This document shows, one piece after another, positions 31,843 to 42,455 of a stretch of 64,000 nucleotides of DNA; positions within the stretch are counted from its first letter, which is position 1, and every line of letters begins with the position of its first letter. Under the pieces are notes generated by a model that made no database searches, was not told where the DNA came from, and worked only from the letters and a program-made list of their open reading frames with translations. A program made the position numbers and the translations under genes. The DNA is taken from contig CM057468.1 in NCBI GenBank assembly GCA_030035585.1, positions 56,354,145 to 56,418,144 of the forward strand, written 5' to 3'. Source of the DNA: Dugong dugon (Eukaryota > Chordata > Mammalia > Sirenia > Dugongidae).

Positions 31843-31925
31843 AATGTGAAATTGTTCACTACAGATGATCTGGAAAGCAAGGTAAGCACTGTGCTTACCT
31901 TGCCTATTGGATAATCCACCCCTGA
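31843..31925. repeat. Third, partial copy of the 31.3-kb unit end
   Basis: GTGAAATTGTTCACTACAGAT, then GGTAAGCACTGTGCTTACC, then GGATAATCCACCCCT. It shares the end of the two tandem copies but with a cleaner hairpin (GGTAAGCA/TGCTTACC). It lies about 120 bases from the pair and is probably the tail of an ancient repeat family I could not name. Confidence 0.7.
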
Positions 31926-32491
31926 CCACCCCTATAGCCCTAGCAAGGCTCTCCAGGACTTTATAATTATGCCTCTCAATTCAGGCAGATGGACTGAATT
32001 GCCTCTTAAGTTCCTTTAAATAATATTTCCTGATTGGCTTTTCTTTATCTTAATGCTTCACAAAGGAATGGATGTCATATTAGACAGGAGACCCAGTCTA
32101 CCCATCTACTCCCTATGCCAACTGAACCTTCTGACATGTGTGGTTTTGTGACCACCTACTTAGACCAAAGTCTGAGAATCATAAAACTTTTAACTTAACT
32201 GTTAACTGTTCAAATAATCTACAAACTAACAAGCTATAATTGTACCAAATATTGAGGACATAAAGATGCTGTCCTGACACCAAGAAATTCATAGCCTAGT
32301 TGGACAGCCCTCTTAGTTAACAATTACAATTCTGTGTGGAGAAGGTCCACTTGATCCTTGAAAGGAAATAAGTAGAACAATTACTCAAGCCTAGGCATGG
32401 CGACAGCAAGGCAAGGGAAGACTTGCCAGAAAAGAGAACATGGGAGTCAAGTACTGAAAACCATCAGAAGTTCCTCCTCCACTACCACCAC

Positions 32492-32563
32492 CACCAGTTG
32501 CCCCTGAGTTGATTTCCACTGATGGCGATCCCAAGTTTGTCAGAGTAGAGCTGTACTCCATAC
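32492..32563 (-). repeat. AfroSINE fragment
   Basis: CCACCAGTTGCCCCTGAGTTG, GTCAGAGTAGAGCTGTACTCC: the 3' third of a SINE copy. Confidence 0.7.
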
Positions 32564-34646
32564 TATCTATTCTCCTGTTAGCTGCTTCCCTCTTTTTTGA
32601 TGTAGTCCTCCTCTACCCTCCTCCCCTACACATAAAAATATATAAGTAGCCTCAATATGTGAAAATCTTGCTTTAAAAGAATTATGCATATTACAAAAGA
32701 ATTATATACAGTCTTCACTCTACCAAATAAATCACCTTTGGTAATAACAAGTTTTCCTTGTTCCTTCAAAAAGCAAATCAGTTAACCCCCATTTTATTGA
32801 CTTTATGGAGTGGGTCTATTGCTCAAAGTGACACAGCATATTCAGAATAGTTCTTACTACTCTTATTTCTCATAACCTTATACTATTGCAAGTACTTGGT
32901 TACCAGTTAAGTCACTGATAGAGTTAATCATAAAATTGGAGACAAGTGCTCATTGTGGAGTTTGAATAAGAAGTCCATTGAAAAGCTACAAAGAAAGAGC
33001 CCTAAACTAAAAGTCAAGATTTCCAGATTGGAGACCTCTTGCTAGACCCAGAGAAGTTACTGGATCGTCCTGTGGCACAATTTCCACATTTATAAAATTA
33101 TAGTGGTGGGCTCAATAATTATGAAAGTTCTCTTCCTGCTCTAATTCTCAATGATTATGACTCTTTTTATCTTGCATTACATACCATTCTTGGATAGTAG
33201 AATAAATTTGTTACAGCAAAAAATCTTAATTTTCTATGACTTAAGGGCCCTTCAAGAGGTCAGCAAACACTTACTTTTAAATAATGTGGCACATGTAGAA
33301 TAACTAAGGGCTTTAATTAACAAGCACTGTATTTTCTCCTCAAGGAAAGAGCTGTTGGTCATAGACAAAACAAACATCTTTACCCCCAAAACACAATCAG
33401 TACAGAAGGTATGAATCAATAACAATCTTTCGGCAGAATCACTGACAATGATTGTTTAAATTTTGGCATATATGTATGTGGGTATGTGAGTAGTAAGATG
33501 GATTTTAAATAGTTGATACCTTTTTGGATAAAATACCCTGCAAAGTTAAGATTAAATGTTAGAAGTTTGGCTTTTATCCACATATATAAGACTCCTGACT
33601 TGAAACTGACACCAAATTTTAAAGTCAACATGGCCTCTAGCAGTCTATAAAAGCAAAGGAAATACTTTACATTAATAATGCATTTATAGACCACTATCTC
33701 TATTCATAAAGGAGAATAAATAAAGTAGAAGTGGGTATTGTATAGACTATGCAATATGCAGCCAATTCAAACCCCATAATTTACAGTCTGTACTTCCACA
33801 TGATGGGTAGGGTTTTTTTTCCCTTATAGAAACAGATGTGTAAGAAATCATATCTGTTGGTATGGGAATAATATCCCCATTAGTGCGTAAGAGAAGTGAG
33901 CCAAGGTTTACTGCTGAAGTTTTCAGGGGCTGCTATTCATAAAGTAAAATATTAGTAACTGGTCACCACTGGGTTGCTCTCCCACGGCAATAAAACGGGC
34001 AAAAGAGTTATCCATTAAAAACAGATAAGCATTCCTTCTTCAGTCATATCCTTTATCCTTATTCACGTTTACCACTATGTAAATCTTCCCATTCTTCAGC
34101 ACTTTTTTTTTTTTAATGATTATTCAGCCTTCGACATTATCTTTTTGTTTTGTATGGCAAAGGTAAAGCAAAGAATGAATCTACGACAAAGGTAGAAAGT
34201 AGATAATGGCATGCAGACAGTCAAGCGTTAGAAGTGGGACCCATAGCTGGGGTTTCACTGGACCAGATAGGAACCACAAGAGGACATCTTCCTGTGTAAT
34301 CAGATTTCGGCATAACCCAGATTGTTCAGGGTGAGGGATAATTTGGGAAAAGTAGGTAGTTGCTGACTACTCTTCTACCAGATAGATAACCCATCTACCA
34401 AAAATTTTCCCAACCAGAGCCCTTTGCCACTTTGAGAACCTCCTAGCCTTAGAAACTTCCCTCTCCATCATTTTTTGGGGTCTTAGAGTCTTTCCTTCTC
34501 ACATTTTCTTTTTTAAATCTCCTTGCCATTTGAATGGTGTCCCTCCTCCCTAATACACATCATGTTCCATAAGAAAAGAAGCTGGTACTGACCCAAACCT
34601 CTTCCTATCTCCTTTGATCCCAGAGATGGAGACCTGGAGCTTAGAA
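32564..34646. other. Intron; one weak MIR relic, otherwise nothing
   Basis: A diverged MIR-like order (CCAGATTGGAGACCTC ... CACAATTTCCACATTTATAAAA) is visible at about 33015-33160 on the plus strand. A T-run is at 34105-34116. No exon recognised. Confidence 0.4.
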
Positions 34647-34816
34647 GGAGCCTTGGTGGCACAGTGATTAAGAGCTCGGCTGCTAACCAAAAGACTGGCA
34701 GTTCGACTCCACCAGCTGTTCCTTGGAAACCCTATGGGGCAGTTCTACTATGCCCTATAGGGTTGCTAGGCATCGGAATTGACTCGACAGCAAGAGGTTT
34801 GGTTTTGGTTGGTTGG
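34647..34816 (+). repeat. AfroSINE with target duplication
   Basis: Complete copy from GGAGCCTTGGTGGCACAGTG to the GGTTTGGTTTTGG tail, with good box A and box B (GGCAGTTCGACTCC). GCTTAGAAGG occurs on both sides (left at about 34639-34648, partly shared with the SINE start; right at about 34818). Confidence 0.93.
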
Positions 34817-34818
34817 GG

Positions 34819-35980
34819 CTTAGAAGGGTCCTAGGCTCATAATCTAGAGAACTCAGAGCTTTTTAATACTTTTAAAGCTGCATATTTTGGCTACATGGAG
34901 AATTGTATTGAGATCCAAAACATGTAGAAGTGCAGAAATACAAGATGCATTGAAAATTCACGGATAAGCAGTGACCAAGTCACTTTCATACAAATTGGGG
35001 CAATTTTGAAGGTAAAGTGGGAACTAAAAATAACAAAAAGTATATGTTATGGATATATTTATTATTTCTGTTTATATGTGGACCTATAATATGGTCCTAT
35101 TTAAAAATTATTTTCAAAACTAAAATTATTTCTAAAAAATAAAAATAGCATAGTCCATGTATGTCAAAGCACAATAATCAACTTTTTATATTGATTATCT
35201 GAACATTAAAAAGTAACAAGCAGAATTATGATTCTTGGAAAATATTCATATACGTATCAGTTTCTTGATTATATCACTCACTGATACAAGACCACTGGTA
35301 TTCTTTGTGAAGAATGTATTTTGTGTTTTGATGTGGTCTAAATATCATAGGTTTTTCATAACATTGCCTGTAACCTTCTTCAAAGTGGAATTTATGGTTA
35401 ACAAAATTGAAATATTTGGCATTTCTAACTTACTCTTCTCAAGATATTATTATTTTGGATTGAGAAATACCATCTCTATAACTATGGTGGCAGCTGGTAA
35501 GCTCAGAGCAATTTCTGCTAATTGCAGAATATCTTCACTTCTAATTATTAAAATATTGAAATGTATAAAACTTTTATTCCAAATATTTTCAAGGCTACTG
35601 TTCTTTTCTTTTGTCAGAGTATTCTTCTTTGGTAAACATTTTTTATAAGATATACTTGTCAAAATTTGTCTCTATGACTTTTGAACATTTTACAAATTTA
35701 GATGCTGCAAAATCATATGACTTCTCAATTTCATTCCATTCCAGAACAGAATATAAATTTATCCAACTAAGAATAGGAATTTCATCAAAGATTCTATGCA
35801 TGAAGAAAGATCTTTCAGAGTCCAATTATAGGTATTCAAAAGTAAATCTTCAGCATAGTTTGAGTGCTTATCCTTCAATTTGTTCAATTATTTCTTTGCT
35901 CTTATACGGATCAATTTAAATACTTTTCTTTTTGCAAGCATTGTTTTTTTGTAATTTCAATTCTCTGGAAGCTTAAAAAG
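34819..35980. other. AT-rich intron, nothing recognised
   Basis: Several overlapping AT-driven open frames (for example 35235-35648) lack family features. A 16-base T run near 35985 may be the poly(A) of the old minus-strand L1M relic continued at 45179. Confidence 0.4.
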
Positions 35981-36302
35981 CTGATTTTTTTTTTTTTTTG
36001 GCTCCTTTTCATGATTATTTCTTTTAAAAAATTTTATTGTGCTTCAGGTGAAAGTTTACAGTGCAAATTAGTTTTTCATTCAAAATTTATACACAAATTG
36101 TTTTGTGACAGTGGTTGCAATCCCTGCAATGTGTCGGCAGTCTCCCCATTTCCCTTTCCACCCCAGGTTCCCTGTGTTCATTCGTCCAGTTTTCCTGTCC
36201 CTTCCTGTCTTCGTGTCTTTGCATTCCACAGGTGTTGCCCATTTGGTCTTGTATACTTGATTGTACTAAGTACGTTCCTCACATGTGTTAGTTTGTTTTA
36301 TA

Positions 36303-36452
36303 CTGCTTAAGAGATTGGCTGCTAACCAAAAGGTCAGCAGTTCGAATCTACCAGCCTCTTCTTGGAAACCCTATGGGGCCGTTCTACTCTGTCCTATAGG
36401 GTCACTCTATGAGTTGGATTGGACCCGATGGCAACGGGTTTGGTTGTTGGTT
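36303..36452 (+). repeat. AfroSINE inside L1 3' UTR
   Basis: TTGGCTGCTAACCAAAAGGTC, CAGTTCGAATCTACC (box B) and GATGGCAACGGGTTTGG tail; the first 15-20 bases of the head are lost. It interrupts the minus-strand L1 3' UTR and is younger than it. Confidence 0.9.
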
Positions 36453-37189
36453 CATCTTTGACTGTAAAGTGGATTTTGGGAGTGGCTTCAGTTCTAAATT
36501 AGCAGGGTGTTTGGGGGCCATATTCTGGGGGTTCCTCCAGTCTCTATCAGACCAGTAGGTCTGGTCTTTTTTTGTGAATTTGAATTTTGTTCTACATTTT
36601 TCTCCCACTCTGTCTGGGACACTCTACTGTGATTCCTGTCAAAGGGGTTGGTGATGGTGACCAGGCACCATTTAATTCATCTGGGCTTAGGCTGGTGGAG
36701 GCTGGGGTTCATGTGGTCCATTAGTTCTTTGGACGAATATTTTTCTGGTGTCTTTGGTTTTTTCATTCTCCTTGCTCCAGACGGGATGGGACCAATAGAT
36801 ATATCTTAGATGGCCTATTACAAGCTTTTAAGACCCCAGACGCTACTCAATGTAGTAGGATGTAGAATATTTTCTTTATGAACTATGTTATGCCAGTTGA
36901 CCTACATGTTCCCCAAATTCATCATCCCCAGAGCTCGGCCCCAGCAACTCATTTCATCAAGGTGTTTGGATGTGTCTAGGAAGCGTCTATAACTTTGCCT
37001 TGGTGAAGTTGTGCTGACTTCCCTTATATTGTGTGTTGTCTTTCCCTTCACCAGAACTAATGCTTGTCTACTATCTAGTTAATGATTTCCCCTCTTCACC
37101 CCTCCCCTCCCTCGTAACTATCAAAGATTGTTTTTTTCTGTGTGTGAACCGTTTCTTGGGTTTTTATAACAGTGGTCTCATGCAATATT

Positions 37190-40100
37190 TGTCCTTTTGT
37201 GATTGACTTATTTCACTCAGCATAATGCCCTCCAGATTCATCCATGTTTCGAGATGTTTCGCAGATCCATCATTGTTCTTTATCATTGTGTAGTGTTGCA
37301 CTGTGTGTATGCACCTCAGTTTGTTAATCCATCCATCTGCTGATGGGCACTTAAGGTTGTTTCTATCTTTTTGCTATTGTGAATAACGCTGCAGTGAACA
37401 TGGATGTACATACATCTATTCGTGTGGCAGCTCTTATGTCTCTAGGATATAGCCCTAGGAATGGGATTGCTGGATCGTATGGTATTTCTATTTCTAGCTT
37501 TTTAAGGAGGCACCATATCATTTTCCATAGTGGTTGTAACATTTTACATTCCCACCAGCAATGCATACGAGTTCCGATCTTCCCACAACCTCTCCAACAT
37601 TTGTTATTTTCTTCTTTTTTTTATGATTAGTGCCAGTAATGTTGGGGTGAGATGGTATCTCATTGTGGTTTTGATCTGCACTTCTCTAATGGCTAATAGT
37701 TGCAAGCATTTCCTCATATGTCTGTGAGCTGCCTGAATGTCTTCTTTGGTCAAGTGTCTGTTCATATCCTTTGCCCATCTTTTAATTGAATTATTTGTTT
37801 TATTGTTGTTGAGGTGTTGAAGTATGCTATAGATTTTAGAGCTTAGACCCTTGGTAGATATGTTGTAGCCAAAATTTTTTTCCCAGTCTGTAGATACTCT
37901 TTTTACTCTTTTGGTGAAGTCTTTTGATGAGCCTAAGTGTTTAAGTTTTAGGAGGTTCCATTTATATAGTTCATCTTCTCCTGTGTGTGCATTTTTAGTT
38001 ATGTTTGATATTCTATTTATGCCATATATTAGAGCCCATAGCATTGTCCTTATTTTTTCTTCCAAGATCTTTATCATTTTAGGTTTTATCTTTAGGTCTT
38101 TGATCCACTGTGAGTTAGTTTTTGCATATGGTGTGAGGTATGGGTCCTCTTTCATTTTTTTTACAGGTGGACAACCAGTTTTGCCAGCACCATTTGTTGA
38201 AGAGACTGTCTCTTCTCCCATTTAATGGACTTTGGTCCTTTATCAAAGATCAGCTGACCATAGGTAGATAGATTTACATCTGGGTTCTTGATTCTGTTCC
38301 ATTGGTCTGTGTGTCTGTCATTGTACCAGTACTAGGCTGTTTTGACTACCTTGGCTGTATAGTAGGTTCTGAAATCAGGTAGTGTGAGGTCCTTGCTTTG
38401 TTCTTTTTCTTCAATAATGCTTTGGTTATCTGGGGCATTTTTCTTTGCCATGTAAATTTGGTGATTAGTTTTTCCATTTCATTAAAGAATGCTGTTGGTA
38501 TTTGGATCAGGATTGCATCATATCTATAGATCGCTTTGGATAGAATTGACATTTTCACAATGTTGAGTCTTCCTATCCATGAGCATGTATGCTTTTCTAT
38601 TTATGTAGGTCCCTTTTGGTTTCCTGCAATAGTGTTTTATAGTTTTCTTGGTATGGGTCTTTTATGTCCCTGGTTAGACTTATTCATAAGTATTTTCTCT
38701 TTTAGGTGCTATTATAAATGGTATTGTTTCCTTGATTTTCTTTTCAAAGTTCGCTTTGTAGGTGTACAGGAATCCAACTGAATTCTGTATGTTGATCCTG
38801 CATATTGGTATTTTGTTGAATCTTTCTATTAGTTCCAGCAGTTTTCTTGTGGAATCTTTAGGGTTCTCCATGTATAGTATCATATCATCTGCGAATAGGG
38901 ATAGTTCTGTTTCTTCCTTACTAATTTGAATGCCCTTTATTTCTTTTTGTTGCCTTATTGCTCTAGCTATGACTTCTTGCACAATGTTACATAGGAGTAG
39001 TGATAAAAGGCATCCTTGTCTTATTCCCATTCTCAGGGGGAGTGTTTTCAGCCTGTCTCTATTGAGAATGATGTTGGCTGTTGGTTTTATATGGATGCCC
39101 TTTACTATGCTGAGGAATTGCCTTTCTATTCCTATGTTATTGAAAGTTTTTATTGGGAATTGGTGTTGGACTTTATCAAATGCCTTTTCTGAGTTGACTG
39201 AGATGATCATGTGATTCTTTTCTTTTGTTCTACTTTTGTGGTGGATTATGTTGATTGATTTTCTAATGTTGAATCATCTTTGCATACCTGGTGTGAATCC
39301 CAATTAGTCGTGGTATATATTTTTTTGTATATGATGCTGAATTCTATTGACTAGAATTTTTTAAAGAATTTTTGAATCTATATTCATGAAAGATATTGGT
39401 CTGTAATTTTCTTTTTTGTGGTACCTTTGCCTGGCTTTAGTATTAGGGTTATGCTGGCATCACAGAATGAATTGTGGAATATTCCTTCCTTTTCTATTCT
39501 CTGAAATAGTTTGAGTAGTACTTGTGTGAGCTTTTCTTGCACATTTGGTAGAATTCTCCAGTTAAGCTATCCAGGCCAGCCCTTTTTTGTTAGAAGTTTT
39601 TCTTTTTTAAAAAAAAATTATCTCTTCAATCTCCTCTCTTGTTATGGAGAGATTTTCTATCTCAGTTTGTGTTAGTTTAGGTAGGTACTGTGTTTCTAGA
39701 AATTTGTTCATTTCCTCTAGGTTCTCAAATTTGTTGGAGTACAGTTTTTCATAGTATTCTGTTATAATCCTTTTTATTTATTTCAGTTAGGTCTATTGTA
39801 ATGTCCCCCATCTCATTTCTTATTTTGGTTATTTGCTTCCTCTCCTGTTTTTCTTTAGTCAGTGTGGCCAGTAGTTTGTGGATTTTGTTAAACAAAAGAA
39901 CCAACTTTTGGTCTTGTTGATTCTTTCTATTGTTTTTCTATTCTCTTTTTCACTTATTTCTGCTACAATCTTTATTATTTCCTTTTTCTGGTGCCTGTGG
40001 GATTCTTTTGCTGCTTTCTATTTTTTTGATTTGCAAGGTTAATGTTTTGATTTTGGTCTATTCTTATTTTTTTTTAATGTGTGCATTTATTGCTATAAAT

Positions 40101-40988
40101 TGACCTCTGAGCACTATCTTTGCTGTGTTCCATAGGTTTTGATATGATGTGTTTTCATTCTCATTTGATTCTAGGAATCTTTTGATTCCCTCTTTGATTT
40201 CTTCTGTTGATCACTTGTTTTTAAGCAAGATGTTATTCAGTTTCCAAGTATTTGATTTTTTTTTCCTTACTCTTCTTGTTATTGCTTTCTACTTTTATAG
40301 TATTGTGATCAGAGAGAATGCTTTGTCATTATTTCAGTGTTTTGGATTTTACTGAGGGTTGCTTTGTGAGCTAAAATGTGGTCTATTCTGGAGAATGTTC
40401 CATGTGCATTGGAAAAGAACATACACTTTGTTGCCATTGAGTGGAGTGTTCTATATGTCTGTGAGGTCAAGTTGCTCGATTTTGGCCTTTCGATCTTCTG
40501 TATCTTTGTTGAGTTTCTCTCTAGATGTTCCGTCCTTTATTGAGAGAGGTGTGTTGAAATCACCTACTATTATTGTGGAACTGTCTATTTCTCTTTTCAG
40601 TGCCCTTAGAGTTTATGTATTTTGTAGCCTTTCACTGGGTATGTAGATATCATTAAGGTTATGTCTTCTTGGTGGATTGTCCCTTTAATCATTATATAAG
40701 GTCCTTCCTTCTCTTTCATGGTTGCTTTTGCCTTAAAGTCTAATTTATCTGAAATTAGTATTGCTATACTCCTGCTCTTTTTTGGTTATTGTTTGCTTGA
40801 TATATTTTTTCTGTCCTTTGATTTTTAATATGTTTATGTCTTTGTGTCTAAGTTGTGTCTCTTATAAGACAGCATATTGATGGGTTTTTTTTTTTAATAT
40901 ATTCTGCTACTGTCTGTCTCTTTACAGGTGCATTTAAGTCACTTACATTCAATGTGATTATCGATAGATATGAGTTTATTGCTGTCAT
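37190..40988 (-). pseudogene. L1 ORF2 (endonuclease / reverse transcriptase), broken
   Basis: Starts at the ATG complement 40986-40988 (MTAINSYLSIITLNVSDLN). The endonuclease half is broken. RT blocks are readable at 38680-39210, with RLKTLPLRMGIRQGCLLSLL and [11 protein letters not shown] (FADD codons at 38884-38895). The C-terminal region [15 protein letters not shown] lies at about 37566. There are frameshifts around 38230-38350, near 38640 and in several places above 39210. Confidence 0.92.
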
Positions 40989-41428
40989 ATTATTTTGCTT
41001 TTTTGTTTGTAGTGCTGATGTTTTCTTTGTTCCTCTTAGTTTCCTGCGCTGAATTCCTTTTGTTTGTGGATTTTCTTTTCTTTTCATTTGTTATTACAGA
41101 TTTCGTGTTTACTGAGTCTTTATGTTTTTCTTCTTTTTTCTTTTGATGAGTAGGTTTTTAAACTATCTTTGTGGTTACCTTGAAATTTACCCATTTCCTC
41201 CAAAGTTTGAACCAGTGTTTTATTATTTGATACTGCCTTAACTTCCTCTCCATTTGAAAGTTCTATACCTACACTGTTTATTCTCCTTTTTATTGTTTTA
41301 ATATTTGTCATCATTTACAGATTGGTGTATCTGTTTCCCTGTTTTAAGTCTCTTAGCTTTGTTTTATTATTGAGAGTTGTTCACCTAGGTTGGTGTCTGG
41401 CTGATGCTGTCTCATGTCCTAGATTCAG
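40989..41428 (-). other. L1 inter-ORF spacer (about 440 bases)
   Basis: Lies between the ORF1 end and the ORF2 ATG. It is collinear with the spacer of the plus-strand L1 and contains a 64-codon Lys-rich open frame at 41120-41314. That frame differs in sequence from the frame in the other copy, so coding is doubtful. Confidence 0.7.
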
Positions 41429-42455
41429 GGTGTTATCTGATATTGTTGGCTCTCTAACCAGAGGACTCCCTTTAACATTTCATGTAAGTTTTGTTTGGGT
41501 TTTTATGCATTCCCTTAATTTCTGTTTATCTGGAAATGGCCTAATTTCACCATCTTATTTAAGAGAGAGTTTTGCAGGATATATTATTCTTGGTTGGCAA
41601 TTTTTTTCTTTCAAGGTTTTACATATGTCATCCCATTGCCTTCTTGCCTGCATAGTTTCTGCCGAGTGACCAGAACTTAGTCTTATTGTTTCCCTTTGCA
41701 TGTGACTTTTCATTTTTCTTGAGCTGCTCTCAGGATTCCTTCTTTGTCTTTGGTTTTGGCAAGTGTGATTATGATATGTCTTGGTTACCTTCTTTTGGGG
41801 CCTTTCCTATATGGGGTTCCTTGAGCTTCTTGGATAGTCAGTTTTTTGTCTTTCAAAATGCTTGGGATGTTTTCTGCTAGCAAATCTTCAACAATCTTCT
41901 CTGTGTTTTCCATTTTCTCCTCGTATTCCGGAAATTGGATCACATACAAATTTTGCTTTGATTGTGCCCCACATAATTCTTAGGTTTTCTTCATTCTTTT
42001 CTCTGATTTTCCTCAAAGTGACACCCATGGATTTGTCTTCAGTCTTGCTGATTCTGTCTTCTATTTTTTCAAATTTGCTCCTAAAACCTATTGAGTTGTC
42101 TATTCCTTAAATTTTGTTGTTTATTGTTTGGATTTCTAGTTGTTGCTTTGTATGATTTCTAATTTATTTATTTGGACATTTTGTTCTTGTATTATTTGGC
42201 TGAATTCTTCTATTGCTTTGTCTGTGTTTTCTCTGATTTTGGTTTTCATTGGTTTTATCTGTGTTTTCCATGATTTTGTCTATTTTTTACCTTGGGTTTG
42301 TCTGTGTTTTCCTTGTTCTCTTTCCTAATATCTTGTAGAGCCCTAAATATTAGTCTTTTGAATTCCATATCAGCTAGGTCCACTACCTTTTCTTCTACCA
42401 GAAGGTTATCTAATTCTTTATTTTGGTCACTTGCTGGAGTCAACTTGTTCTGCAT
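41429..42455 (-). pseudogene. L1 ORF1, broken
   Basis: The likely start is the Met at 42455 (MQNKLTPASDQNKELDNLLV), followed by FKRLIFRALQDIRKENKEN. Frameshifts and stops occur in the coiled coil from 42255. The C-terminal domain is recognisable near 41560-41660 (complement of ATGCAGGCAAGAAGGCAATG and AATATATCCTGCAAAACTC). Confidence 0.82.

Noticed and set aside
31272-31925. CRISPR-like spaced repeats
   Set aside because: The unit is about 225 bases in direct tandem, in a mammalian intron, with no short repeats or unique spacers.
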